Shown here: positions 31,915 to 40,483 of the stretch, in pieces
Numbering within the stretch: the stretch's first letter is position 1
Layout: each line of letters opens with the position of its first letter
Assembly (NCBI RefSeq): GCF_003386285.1
Contig: NZ_QPNC01000024.1
Location: 149,746-213,745, forward strand
DNA length: 64,000 bases
Reading direction: 5' to 3'
Source of the DNA: Nocardiopsis sp. FIRDI 009
Lineage (GTDB): Bacteria; Actinomycetota; Actinomycetes; Streptosporangiales; Streptosporangiaceae
Notes under the pieces: generated by a model
The model's input: only the letters and a program-made list of their open reading frames with translations
Databases searched by the model: none
Told to the model about the DNA's origin: nothing
Position numbers and translations under genes: made by a program

Positions 31915-32073
31915 GCCGGTCGGGGCCGCGCGGTGACGCGTCCCGGCGCGGGGTACGCGCACGCGCTGGCGAGGATCCACGGTGTTCCCCCGACGCACCT
32001 GGGTATCTTTCTGCTCGGCGGCCCTCGGGGTTGGTACGGTCACCTCACACCGGACCCGCGACAGGAGGGCCCC

Positions 32074-32976
32074 GTGCAGCCCGACGCCCACCCCGACCTC
32101 ACCGCGGTCGCCGACGGCGTCGCCCTGAACGGCCCCGGAACCGGGGCGGTCGACCTCGCCGAGCGGGCGGTGGAGTTCTACGCCGCCCGGTACGGCGGCT
32201 ACCCGCCGCGGGTGCTCGCCGCGGAGGTCGCCCGCTGCCGCTCCCTGCTGATCGACGGCAGCGCCACCTCCACGGACACGCGCCGCGTCGTCGGTTGGCT
32301 GTCCGGGCTGCTGGGCAGTCTCGCCCACCACACGGGTGACGTGCCCGCCTCGCTCATCCACTTCGGGACCGCGGTCAGGGTAGGAGAAGATCTCGGTGAG
32401 CGTCGGCTGGCCGGGTGGGCGCTTGGGGCCCAGTCGATGGTGACCATGTCCCAGGGCCGCCACACCGAGGCCCTGGAGTTGGCGGACCAGGCCGCGGAGT
32501 TCGCCGACGACGAGCTCCGGCGCGCCCAGATCACCGCCTGGTGCCGGCTGCGTCCGCTGGCGGCCCTCGGTGACCGGCCCCGGCTCGATGAGGCGATCGC
32601 CGAGGCTCGACGGCATATGGACGCCGCCGACCGTGAGGAGCCGGGTCGGTTCGGGTTCGACCGGGCCGAGTTCCACCAGCATCTGGCCGAGGCCCTGGTC
32701 GGTCACGACCCGGCCGAGGCCGCACGGCACGCCGGGACGTCGATCCGGTTGAAGCGGGTGGGCTCGCCGGGGTGGGCGGCGGCCACCGCGATCCTGGCGC
32801 GTGCCCACGCGGCGGCACGGGATGCCGGGAGCGCGGTCGCGTTGGGGATGTCCGTCCTGGAGGCCGTCCTGGCGGGGTCGCTGCGCGCGAACACGCGCTC
32901 CCGGCTGTTCCGCCTCGTGGAGGACCTGGACGGGCATCCCGCCGCCGGGGAGCTGACCGACGCCCTCGGGGCCTGA
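32074..32976 (+). CDS. TPR-repeat protein, possible N-terminally truncated regulator
   Basis: A 300-residue all-helical protein with at least four TPR-like repeats (for example ALELADQAAEFADDELRRAQ and AAATAILARAHAAARDAGSA). It matches the C-terminal TPR half of actinobacterial XRE-type regulators. GTG at 32074 is chosen because AGGAGG lies five bases upstream. In-frame codons upstream (from 31933) read RIHGVPPTHLGIFLLGG, which resembles the end of the missing helix-turn-helix domain, so a longer regulator probably lost its DNA-binding part. Whether the remaining TPR protein is functional is uncertain. Confidence 0.6.
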   Translation: MQPDAHPDLTAVADGVALNGPGTGAVDLAERAVEFYAARYGGYPPRVLAAEVARCRSLLIDGSATSTDTRRVVGWLSGLLGSLAHHTGDVPASLIHFGTAVRVGEDLGERRLAGWALGAQSMVTMSQGRHTEALELADQAAEFADDELRRAQITAWCRLRPLAALGDRPRLDEAIAEARRHMDAADREEPGRFGFDRAEFHQHLAEALVGHDPAEAARHAGTSIRLKRVGSPGWAAATAILARAHAAARDAGSAVALGMSVLEAVLAGSLRANTRSRLFRLVEDLDGHPAAGELTDALGA

Positions 32977-32999
32977 CCGCCGCGGGTGCGCCCGGGCGT

Positions 33000-33497
33000 T
33001 CAGGCGTCGCGGACCTGGCCCTCGCGGGTGACGACCGGGGGCTGCACGGACCAGGGAAAGTTGATCCACTGGTCGGTGTACTTCCACACGTACTCGCACT
33101 TGACGAGGGACTGGGGCTTCTCGTAGATCACCGCGCTGCGCACGTCGGCGACGTGCTCGGCGCAGAAGTCGTGCACGAGCTTGAGCGTCTTGCCGGTGTC
33201 GGCGACGTCGTCGGCGACCAGCACCCGCTTACTGCTCAGGTCCACGACGTTGGGCACCGGCGGCAGCATGACGGGCATGTCCAGCGTCGTGCCCACCCCC
33301 GTATAGAACTCCACGTTCATCACGTGGAGATTCTTGACGTCGAGCGCGTACCCGAGGCCGCCCGCGACGAACAGCCCGCCGCGCGCGATGGACAGGATGA
33401 TGTCCGGCTCGAATCCGTCGTCGGCGATGGTGCGCGCCAGTTCGCGGATCGCGGTGCCGAAGAGTTCGTAGGTCAGGTTCTCGCGCTCGTCGCTCAC
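33000..33497 (-). CDS. Phosphoribosyltransferase-domain protein
   Basis: A 165-residue PRTase-fold protein. VLVADDVADTGKTLKLVHDF is the PRPP-binding motif (two acidic residues followed by DTGKT), and the flexible loop region is VEFYTGVGTTLDM. It resembles xanthine/hypoxanthine-type and Gpt-like actinobacterial phosphoribosyltransferases that salvage purines, and the hood region IARGGLFVAGGLGYAL carries the conserved RGG. GTG at 33497 follows GGGGGAG. It is divergent from the dehydrogenase operon and has no purine genes nearby, so the substrate base is not certain. Confidence 0.83.
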   Translation of the reverse strand: MSDERENLTYELFGTAIRELARTIADDGFEPDIILSIARGGLFVAGGLGYALDVKNLHVMNVEFYTGVGTTLDMPVMLPPVPNVVDLSSKRVLVADDVADTGKTLKLVHDFCAEHVADVRSAVIYEKPQSLVKCEYVWKYTDQWINFPWSVQPPVVTREGQVRDA

Positions 33498-33785
33498 GGG
33501 TCTCCCCCTGCGTCCCGGTCGTGTGGATGGTGCCGGGGTCCGCGCAGGTGGGGCCGCCACGGCACCGATCCACCCTACGCCGCCAGGGTCACCCCCTCTC
33601 ACGGGAGGTGACCCTGGCCACTCGTCCACCAGACCGGGTGTTCCAGGTCACATCTCTGGACGAAATGTGAACAAAACCCGCCAAATCAGCGACATCTTCT
33701 TGAGTTTTTCCGGGTTCTGGCGAACATATGGCAACAAAGACCACCATGTCTCTGTACACCTCACCCCGAGTCTGGAGGTTGGAGC

Positions 33786-34871
33786 ATGGCTGGTGGCCAG
33801 GACCTTCTTCCCTCCGAGCGGCCGCTGCGGCTGCTCGACGAGACCGGGCGGCGCGTGCCCGGCGCGACCCTGCCGTTCCCCGACACGGACCGCCTCCTCG
33901 ACGCGTACGCCTCCCTGGTGATCGGACGCCGCGTCAACGACCAGGCCGGGGCCCTCGTCCGCCAGGGACGCCTGGCCGTCTACCCCTCCTCCCACGGTCA
34001 GGAGGCGTGCCAGACCGGCGCCGCCCTCGCCCTGGCCGACGGCGACTGGCTCTTCCCCACCTACCGCGACACCGCGGCGGTCATCGCGCGCGGCGTGGAC
34101 CCGGTCGAGGTCCTCACCCTCCTCAAGGGCGACTGGCACGCGGGCTACGACCCCTACGCCCACCGGGTCGCCCCCCAGGCCACCCCGCTGGCCACCCAAC
34201 TCCTGCACGCCGTCGGCGTCGCCCACGCGGCCCGCCTGCGCGGTGAGGACACCGTCGTCATGGCCCTGTGCGGCGACGGAGCCACCAGCGAGGGCGACTT
34301 CCACGAGGCGCTCAACTTCGCCGCGGTCTTCCGGGCCCCCGTCGTCTTCTTCGTGCAGAACAACGAGTACGCGATCTCCGTCCCCCTGGCGCGGCAGACC
34401 GCCGCCCCCTCCCTCGCCCACAAGGGCGTCGGCTACGGCGTGCCCGGCCGCCGCGTGGACGGCAACGACGCCGCCGCCGTCCTCTCCGTCCTCGACCGCG
34501 CGGTCGCCGCCGCCCGCTCCGGCGAGGGCCCCCAACTGGTCGAGGCGCACACCTACCGGATGCAGGCGCACACCAACGCCGACGACGACTCCCGCTACCG
34601 CAGCACCGAGGAGGTCGACCCGTGGGCGGCCCGCGACCCGCTGCTGCGCATGGAGGCGTTCCTGAAGCGCAAGCGGGTGCTCACCAAGGCCCGTCAGGCG
34701 CAGATCACCGAGCGCGCCGAGGCCGTGGCCGCGGCCATGCGCGAGGGCCTGGCCGAGGACACCGACCCCGAGCCCGCCGAACTGTTCGCCCACGTGTTCT
34801 CCTCCCCCACCCCCCAACTGGCCGAGCAGGCCGCGTTCCTGGCCGACGAACTGAGCAGAGAGGGCCACTGA
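33786..34871 (+). CDS. bkdA: 2-oxoacid dehydrogenase E1 component, alpha subunit (branched-chain type)
   Basis: A 361-residue thiamin-diphosphate-binding subunit. CGDGATSEGDFHEALNFA near residue 163, followed by QNNEYAIS, is the ThDP-binding motif (GDG...NN). YPSSHGQEACQTGAA matches the E1alpha phosphate-contact region. It pairs with the E1beta encoded next to oxidatively decarboxylate branched-chain 2-oxoacids, a source of branched acyl-CoA primers for fatty acids and polyketides in actinomycetes. A pyruvate-specific complex cannot be excluded from sequence alone. GGAGGTTGGAGC precedes ATG 33786. It begins a three-gene operon with one-base to four-base spacing. Confidence 0.87.
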   Translation: MAGGQDLLPSERPLRLLDETGRRVPGATLPFPDTDRLLDAYASLVIGRRVNDQAGALVRQGRLAVYPSSHGQEACQTGAALALADGDWLFPTYRDTAAVIARGVDPVEVLTLLKGDWHAGYDPYAHRVAPQATPLATQLLHAVGVAHAARLRGEDTVVMALCGDGATSEGDFHEALNFAAVFRAPVVFFVQNNEYAISVPLARQTAAPSLAHKGVGYGVPGRRVDGNDAAAVLSVLDRAVAAARSGEGPQLVEAHTYRMQAHTNADDDSRYRSTEEVDPWAARDPLLRMEAFLKRKRVLTKARQAQITERAEAVAAAMREGLAEDTDPEPAELFAHVFSSPTPQLAEQAAFLADELSREGH

Positions 34872-34872
34872 C

Positions 34873-35865
34873 ATGGCGACGGACCCCACCAAGCTCACCA
34901 TGGCCCAGGCGCTCAACCGGGCGCTGCGCGACGCCATGACCGAGGACGAGACCGTGTACGTCTTCGGTGAGGACGTCGGCCCGCTCGGCGGCGTCTTCCG
35001 GATCACCGACGGACTGACCGCCGAGTTCGGCGAGCACCGCTGCTTCGACACCCCCCTCGCCGAGTCCGGCATCGTGGGCATGGCCGTGGGCATGGCGATG
35101 AACGGGATGCGCCCGGTGGTCGAGATGCAGTTCGACGCCTTCGCCTACCCGGCCTTCGAACAGATCGCCAGCCACGTCGCCAAGACCCGCAACCGCACCC
35201 GGGGCCGGGTCGGGCTGCCGATGGTCATCCGGGTCCCCTACGCGGGCGGGATCGGCGGCGTCGAGCACCACTGCGACTCCTCCGAGTCCTACTACGCGCA
35301 CACCCCCGGCCTGACCGTGGTCGCCCCGTCCACCGTCGCCGACGCCTACTTCCTCCTCCGCGAGGCCATCGCCTCCCCGGACCCGGTGGTCTTCCTCGAA
35401 CCGAAGAAGCTGTACTGGGGCAAGGAGGAGGTCGACCTCACCGTGCCCGAACCGGGTATCGGCACCGCCGTCGTCCGCCGCCCCGGCACCGACGCCACCC
35501 TCATCGCCTACGGCCCCTCGGTGCCCACCGCGCTGGAGGCCGCCGAGGCCGCCGCGCAGGAGGGCCGCAGCCTCCAGGTGGTCGACGTGCGCTCGCTCGT
35601 CCCGTTCGACGACGCGACCGTGTGCGAGGCGGTGCGCTCCACCGGGCGGGCGGTCGTGGTCGCCGAGGCGAGCGGGTACGCCAGCGTCGCCTCGGAGATC
35701 ACCGCCCGGGTGACCGAACGCTGCTTCCACTCGCTGGCCGCGCCGGTGCGCCGCGTCACCGGTTTCGACATCCCCTACCCGCCGCCGAAGCTGGAGCGCT
35801 TCCAACTGCCCAGCGTGGACCGCATCCTGGACGCCGTCGACGACCTCCAGTGGGAGGACCAGTGA
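34873..35865 (+). CDS. bkdB: 2-oxoacid dehydrogenase E1 component, beta subunit
   Basis: A 330-residue transketolase-like beta subunit. YVFGEDVGPLGGVFRIT opens the domain, FDTPLAESGIVGMAVGMAMNG carries the conserved TPLxE glutamate that activates the thiamin ring, and VGLPMVIRVPYAGGIGG is the central block. The C-terminal transketolase domain ends with VTGFDIPYPPPKLERF, typical of branched-chain and pyruvate E1beta. It starts one base after the E1alpha stop and its own stop overlaps the E2 start. The tight spacing suggests translational coupling and equal amounts of the three proteins. Confidence 0.9.
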   Translation: MATDPTKLTMAQALNRALRDAMTEDETVYVFGEDVGPLGGVFRITDGLTAEFGEHRCFDTPLAESGIVGMAVGMAMNGMRPVVEMQFDAFAYPAFEQIASHVAKTRNRTRGRVGLPMVIRVPYAGGIGGVEHHCDSSESYYAHTPGLTVVAPSTVADAYFLLREAIASPDPVVFLEPKKLYWGKEEVDLTVPEPGIGTAVVRRPGTDATLIAYGPSVPTALEAAEAAAQEGRSLQVVDVRSLVPFDDATVCEAVRSTGRAVVVAEASGYASVASEITARVTERCFHSLAAPVRRVTGFDIPYPPPKLERFQLPSVDRILDAVDDLQWEDQ

Positions 35866-37247
35866 GTATCCGGACCTTCGACCTTCCCGACCTGGGCGAG
35901 GGCCTCACCGAGGCCGAGGTGGTGCGCTGGCTGGTCGCCGTCGGCGACACCGTGGCCGTGGACGCGCCCGTGGCCGAGGTGGAGACCGCGAAGTCGATCG
36001 TGGAGGTTCCGTCGCCGTTCGCCGGGACGGTCAGTGCACTGCACGGCGAGGAGGGCGCCGTCCTCGCCGTGGGCGCCCCGCTGATCAGCGTGGACGACGG
36101 AGCGGCGGTCTCGGCCGCCGCCCCGTCGTCGGGGGCCGCCCCGGCGGGGGCGCCCGGGACCTCGCCGGAGGGTGAGCGCTACCGGGAGGAGGAGCGCGCC
36201 GGAACCGGTTCGGGCAACGTGCTCATCGGCTACGGGACCCCCGAGCACCGGGCGACCGGGCGCCGCCGCAGGCCGCGCGGCCGACCGCCCGTCCGCCCGG
36301 ACTCCCCCACCGCGCCGTCCCCGGCCACGCCCCCGGAGTCCACCCGGCCGCCGCTGGTGACCTCACCGCTGGTCCGCCAGATGGCGCGCGAGGCGGGGCT
36401 GCGGATCTCCGAGGTCAGCGGCAGCGGGCCCGGCGGGCTGATCACCCGGGCCGACGTGCGCGCCGCGATCGAGGCCGCGAAGACCCCGGCCGAGCCGGTC
36501 CCGGTGATCCCGGTGGCTCCGACCGCTCCCGCCGCGACGGGAGCGACCGATCCGCGCACCGGCCTGACCGAGTCCCGGCGCGTCCCGATGAGCGGTTTCC
36601 GCAGGACCGTGGCCGAGTCCCTGTCCCGCAGCCGCCGGGAGATCCCCGAGGCCACCGTCTGGGTCGACGTCGACGCCACCGAACTGGTCCGTCTGCGTCA
36701 GTCCGACCCCGAGGGGCCCGGTCTGCTCTCCTACGTGGCGCGCTTCGTCGTCGCGGGACTGCGCGCCCACCCCGAGCTCAACGGCCTCGTCGACACCGAA
36801 CGCGGCGAACTGGTCCAGTACGACGGCGTGAACCTGGGCCTGGCCGTCCAGACCGACCGCGGCCTGGTCGCGCCCGCCGTCCTGGGCGCGCACCGGATGA
36901 CCACGGCCGAACTCGACCGGGAGATCCGACGGCTCACCGCCGCCGCCCGCGAGGGGAAGGCGTCCCCGGCGGAGATGACCGGTGGCACGTTCACCCTGAA
37001 CAACTACGGTTCGCTGCGGGTGGACGGCAGCGCCGCGATCATCAACCACCCGCAGGTCGCCATCCTCGGGCTGGGCCGGATCATGGACCGGCCGTGGATC
37101 GTGGACGGTGAGCTGACCGCCCGCAAGATCACCCAGCTGTCCTTCGCCTTCGACCACCGCGTCTGCGACGGCGGCACGGCGGCGGGTTTCATGCGCGTGG
37201 TCGCCGACGCCATGGAGAACCCAGCCAAGGCCATCGCCCAGCTGTAG
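35862..37247 (+). CDS. bkdC: Dihydrolipoamide acyltransferase (E2)
   Basis: A 461-residue core subunit. One lipoyl domain comes first, with the modified lysine in VETAKSIVEVPSP near residue 44. A Pro/Ala-rich linker follows, then a peripheral-subunit-binding domain (SPLVRQMAREAGLRISEVSG). The acyltransferase domain ends with the catalytic His and Asp in FDHRVCDGG near residue 432. It transfers the acyl group from lipoamide to CoA. The GTG start overlaps the E1beta stop (GTGA). No E3 dihydrolipoamide dehydrogenase is present here; the cell's general Lpd may be shared. A very strong hairpin terminator follows immediately. Confidence 0.9.
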   Translation: MSIRTFDLPDLGEGLTEAEVVRWLVAVGDTVAVDAPVAEVETAKSIVEVPSPFAGTVSALHGEEGAVLAVGAPLISVDDGAAVSAAAPSSGAAPAGAPGTSPEGERYREEERAGTGSGNVLIGYGTPEHRATGRRRRPRGRPPVRPDSPTAPSPATPPESTRPPLVTSPLVRQMAREAGLRISEVSGSGPGGLITRADVRAAIEAAKTPAEPVPVIPVAPTAPAATGATDPRTGLTESRRVPMSGFRRTVAESLSRSRREIPEATVWVDVDATELVRLRQSDPEGPGLLSYVARFVVAGLRAHPELNGLVDTERGELVQYDGVNLGLAVQTDRGLVAPAVLGAHRMTTAELDREIRRLTAAAREGKASPAEMTGGTFTLNNYGSLRVDGSAAIINHPQVAILGLGRIMDRPWIVDGELTARKITQLSFAFDHRVCDGGTAAGFMRVVADAMENPAKAIAQL

Positions 37248-37261
37248 GGCGGGTACCGACC

Positions 37262-37295
37262 GAGCGCCCCGGGGAGTCGGCACCCCGGGGCGCTC
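37262..37295. terminator. Strong terminator hairpin after the dehydrogenase operon
   Basis: GAGCGCCCCGGGG at 37262-37274 pairs perfectly with CCCCGGGGCGCTC at 37283-37295 across an eight-base loop. It begins 15 bases after the E2 stop and is the best terminator in the window. Confidence 0.85.
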
Positions 37296-37410
37296 CTGTG
37301 TCCGGTGGTGGAGACACGGCGACGAGGCGCCTTGTCGCCGTGTCGACTCGTCGTCAGGGCGAGAAACGGTCAGGACCGGTCCGCGCGACCCCGACCGCCA
37401 CGACGGCCCC

Positions 37411-37503
37411 TCACCCCCGCGGCGGGTCGCCGTCGCGCACGGCCTCCAGATACTCGGAGATCGCGTCCCTGTTCCTGGACAGGCACGCGACGCACTGGCT
37501 CAT
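37411..37503 (-). CDS. Possible 30-residue protein with a CxxC motif
   Basis: From ATG 37503 the frame reads MSQCVACLSRNRDAISEYLE and stops after ten more residues. It contains CVAC, a possible metal or redox pair, followed by an amphipathic helix. The codon use is typical. The ribosome binding site is weak (GGAG 13 bases upstream). It may be a real microprotein or a fragment of a lost gene. I do not recognise it. Confidence 0.25.
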   Translation of the reverse strand: MSQCVACLSRNRDAISEYLEAVRDGDPPRG

Positions 37504-37646
37504 CCGGTCGCGCCCATGCTCCGGCGATCGTCCCTCGCGTGGGAGTCTCCCCGGGACCGGCGCCGCACGCAGGCGCCCCGCCACCGGTGGAGACACGGTG
37601 ACGGGGCGCCCCGTCGACATGGCGATCCGGCTACACGTCCACTCGT

Positions 37647-39680
37647 CTACGCGTCGCCCTTCGCGACCAGGGTGAGCACGTCGTAGGTGGCGACCGGCTC
37701 GTCGCGCTCGTTCGTGACCAGCGCGTCCCAGCGGACCTCGCCGTAGTCGGCGTTCGTGCGCGGGGTGATCTGCTTGGCGGTCAACTGGACCCGGATGGTC
37801 TCCCCCTCCTTGACCGGGGTGAGGAAGCGCAGGTTGTCCACGCCGAAGTTGGCCAGCACCGGGCCCGGGGCCGGGTCGACGAACAGCCCCGCCGCCAGCG
37901 AGACCACCAGGTACCCGTGGGCCACGATCCCGCCGAACAGCGGGTTGGCCGCGGCCGCCGCCTCGTCGGTGTGCGCGTAGAAGGTGTCCCCGGTGAACTC
38001 CGCGAAGTGGTCGATGTCCTCCCGCGTGACCGTGCGCGGGGCGGAGGAGATCGTGTCGCCGATCCGCAGCTCCGCGAGGTTCTTGCGGAACGGGTGCACC
38101 TCGCCGACCTCACGTCGGGAACCGGTGGTCCAGTGCCCGGTGATCGCGGTCGTCATGTCCGGCGAGGCCTGGATCGCGGTGCGCTGCATGTGGTGCTTGA
38201 CGCCGCGCACACCGCCCATCTCCTCGCCGCCGCCCGCGCGGCCCGGGCCGCCGTGCACCAGCATCGGCAGCGGGGAGCCGTGTCCGGTGGACTCCTTGGC
38301 GTCGTCGCGGTCGAGCACGAGGATCCGTCCGTGCCAGGGGGCCAGGCCGAGCACGACCTCCCGCGCCACGTCGGGGTCGTGCGTGACGACCGAACCGACC
38401 AGGCTGCCGGTGCCGCGCGCGGCCAGCTCCACCGCCTCGGCCACCCCGTCGTAGGTGATCACGGTGCTGACGGGGCCGAACGCCTCCACCTCGTGCGGCT
38501 CGTCGGCGTCGGGACGGGCGCGCAGCAGGATCGGCGACATGAACGCGCCCGCCTCGGCGTCCGCGCCCACGACCGTCACCTCGTCCGGGTCGCCGTGGAC
38601 GACGTCGGCGGAGGCGAGCAGCGCCCGGACCGCCTTGCGCACCTCGGCGCGCTGGTCGAGCGTGGCCAGCGGACCCATCCGCACGTCCTCGCGGTCGGCG
38701 GCGCCGACCACCACCGCGGACAGGCGGTCGGAGATGGCCTCTGTGACGGCGTCGGCCATCGGCTCGGGGACGATCACCCGGCGGATGGCGGTGCACTTCT
38801 GCCCCGCCTTGACCGTCATCTCCGTGACGACCTGCTTGACGAACAGGTCGAACTCGGGGTCCTCCACCCGGACGTCCGGGCCGAGGATCGAGCAGTTCAG
38901 CGAGTCGGCCTCGACGTTGAGCTGGACCCCGCCGCGTACGACGTTCGGGTGCTCGCGCAGCAGGGCGCCGGTCGCGGCGGAGCCGGTGAAGCCGACGATG
39001 TCCTGCGGGCCGAGGTTGTCGAGCAGCCCCCGGTGCGTGCCCACCAGGAGCTGGAGGGAGCCCTCCGGCAGGAGCCCGGACTCGACCATGCGCCGCACGA
39101 CCGCCTCGGTCAGGTACGCCGTCTGGCCCGCCGGTTTGACGATGCTGGGCATCCCGGCGAGGAAGGCGGGCGCGAGCTTCTCCAGCATGCCCCAGACGGG
39201 GAAGTTGAAGGCGTTGATCTGTACGGCCACCCCCGGGCGGGAGGTGTACACGTGCTGACCGACGAAGGCGCCCTTCCGGCCCAGCTGTTCCAGGGGCCCG
39301 TCGAGGATGACCGTCGAGTTGGGCAGTTCGCGCCGCCCCTTGCTGGAGAAACTGAAGAGTGTGCCGAAGCCGCCGTCGACGTCGACCATCGTGTCGCGTT
39401 TCGTGGCCCCGGTGCGGTGGGACAGGGCGTAGAACTCGTCCTTGTGCCCGGTGAGGTACGCGGCGAGCTCCTTGAGGATGATCGCGCGCTGGTGGAAGGT
39501 GAGCGCGCGCAGCGCGGGGCCGCCCACGCGGCGCGCGTGGTCGATCATCGCGGCGACGTCGGGTCCGTCGGCCGAGATCCGGGCGACGGTCTCCCCCGTG
39601 TTCGCGTCGGCCAGCGGCGCGCCCTCGTCATCGGGGGTGAACCACGATCCCAGTGCGTAGCTCTCCAGTGTGTGGGACAC
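37647..39680 (-). CDS. paaZ: PaaZ: oxepin-CoA hydrolase / 3-oxo-5,6-dehydrosuberyl-CoA semialdehyde dehydrogenase
   Basis: A 677-residue bifunctional enzyme of the phenylacetate pathway. Residues about 1-520 form an aldehyde dehydrogenase with VEADSLNCSILG (Glu region) and KAGQKCTAIRRV (catalytic Cys near 297). The remainder is a MaoC-type hydratase (GDTFYAHTDEAAAAANPLFG and GYLVVSLAAGLF). Ring-opening of oxepin-CoA and oxidation of the resulting aldehyde are the known activities. GTG at 39680 follows GAGGAGAGG. The other paa genes (paaABCDE, G, H, J, K) are not in the window, so this copy is isolated. A 22-base TetR-type dyad lies in its promoter. Confidence 0.88.
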   Translation of the reverse strand: MSHTLESYALGSWFTPDDEGAPLADANTGETVARISADGPDVAAMIDHARRVGGPALRALTFHQRAIILKELAAYLTGHKDEFYALSHRTGATKRDTMVDVDGGFGTLFSFSSKGRRELPNSTVILDGPLEQLGRKGAFVGQHVYTSRPGVAVQINAFNFPVWGMLEKLAPAFLAGMPSIVKPAGQTAYLTEAVVRRMVESGLLPEGSLQLLVGTHRGLLDNLGPQDIVGFTGSAATGALLREHPNVVRGGVQLNVEADSLNCSILGPDVRVEDPEFDLFVKQVVTEMTVKAGQKCTAIRRVIVPEPMADAVTEAISDRLSAVVVGAADREDVRMGPLATLDQRAEVRKAVRALLASADVVHGDPDEVTVVGADAEAGAFMSPILLRARPDADEPHEVEAFGPVSTVITYDGVAEAVELAARGTGSLVGSVVTHDPDVAREVVLGLAPWHGRILVLDRDDAKESTGHGSPLPMLVHGGPGRAGGGEEMGGVRGVKHHMQRTAIQASPDMTTAITGHWTTGSRREVGEVHPFRKNLAELRIGDTISSAPRTVTREDIDHFAEFTGDTFYAHTDEAAAAANPLFGGIVAHGYLVVSLAAGLFVDPAPGPVLANFGVDNLRFLTPVKEGETIRVQLTAKQITPRTNADYGEVRWDALVTNERDEPVATYDVLTLVAKGDA

Positions 39681-39722
39681 CTGACGGTCCTCTCCTCGGG
39701 CTGTGCGTCTCTCGGCACAGTA

Positions 39723-39744
39723 TTACAGACCGATCGTTCAGTAA
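39723..39744. promoter_or_regulatory. TetR/PaaR-type operator before paaZ
   Basis: A 22-base near-palindrome with TTAC and GTAA at the ends and GACCG-AT-CGTTC at the centre, 43 bases upstream of the paaZ start on the minus strand. Size and pattern resemble sites of TetR-type phenylacetate repressors in actinobacteria. By established biology phenylacetyl-CoA would be the inducer; that is inference here. Confidence 0.5.
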
Positions 39745-39899
39745 ATAGTCCCTGGTGAGATGGTGTCCGAACCCGATTCGCCCAGGGTTTTCGGACACCT
39801 CGGCCAGGGCGCCGAACCGGGAGTAAGGCGCCCAAACGACGTGTCATTTTGTCGACATATCGACTTTTCTCCCCCGGGTCCGCCCCGAGCGAGCGGCGA

Positions 39900-40421
39900 T
39901 CACCTGGTCAGCGGCATGACGCGGGCGCCCGGCAGCTCCCCCACCAGGGACCCCGGCACCAGCAGTTTGGACCGGCGGAGCCCGCTCCCCACGACCACGT
40001 GCGGTGTGTCGGCCACGGCCTCGTCCACGAGCAGCGGCCACCCCTCCGGCAGACCGAACGGAGTGATGCCGCCGTACTCCATGCCGGTCGCCCCGGTGGC
40101 CTCGTCCATCGGGGCGAAGGAGATCTTGCGTGCGCCGAGGTGACGGCGGATCGTTCCGTTGACGTCGGCGCGTCGGGTCGCGAGCACCACGCACGCCGCG
40201 TACGTCACCGCGCCGCCGCGCCCGGCCGCCAACACCACACAGTTGGCGCTCGCCGCCAAGGGCACCCCGTAGCGCTCACAGAACGCGGCGGTGTCCGCCA
40301 GATCGGGGTCGATGGCGGCCACCCGGACCCGCTCGGCCGCATCCCGCGTCGCCGCACGCACCGGCGCGGCCAGCAGGTCCGGGTGGTCGTCGGGCGTCAT
40401 CCAGTCGATTCGGCCGAGCAC
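39900..40421 (-). CDS. YbaK/prolyl-tRNA-editing-domain protein
   Basis: A 173-residue protein of the YbaK/ProX family, which removes mischarged amino acids from tRNA in trans. The layout fits: CVVLAAGRGGAVTYAACVVL, then a conserved lysine in HLGARKISFAPMDEATGATG, and EYGGITPFGLPEGWPLLVDE, the characteristic GG.xPFG loop. GTG at 40421 follows GAGGAG. It stands 63 bases after the ADP-ribosylglycohydrolase gene on the same strand and could be cotranscribed. The exact tRNA and amino acid are unknown; Cys-tRNA(Pro) is typical for YbaK. Confidence 0.82.
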   Translation of the reverse strand: MLGRIDWMTPDDHPDLLAAPVRAATRDAAERVRVAAIDPDLADTAAFCERYGVPLAASANCVVLAAGRGGAVTYAACVVLATRRADVNGTIRRHLGARKISFAPMDEATGATGMEYGGITPFGLPEGWPLLVDEAVADTPHVVVGSGLRRSKLLVPGSLVGELPGARVMPLTR

Positions 40422-40483
40422 GGTCGCTCCTCGGGGCGGGGGTCAGGTTCGACGCCATGATCCCGCACCCCGGTCCGACGGGG

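Larger units (their letters stand above)
37248..37646. other. Intergenic region between E2 and paaZ
   Basis: A 399-base region. It starts with the operon terminator, then has a dyad of about ten bases (GACACGGCGAC facing GTCGCCGTGTC, 37312-37344). One possible 30-codon gene lies at 37411-37503, and two GTCGAC words are at 37342 and 37613. A GTGGAGACACGG segment occurs twice (about 37307 and 37587). Nothing else convincing is visible. Confidence 0.5.

Noticed and set aside
37917..39758. 613-codon open frame antisense to paaZ
   Set aside because: A shadow frame: rich in Arg, His, Gly and Val, no family features, and it mirrors a gene with complete enzyme motifs.
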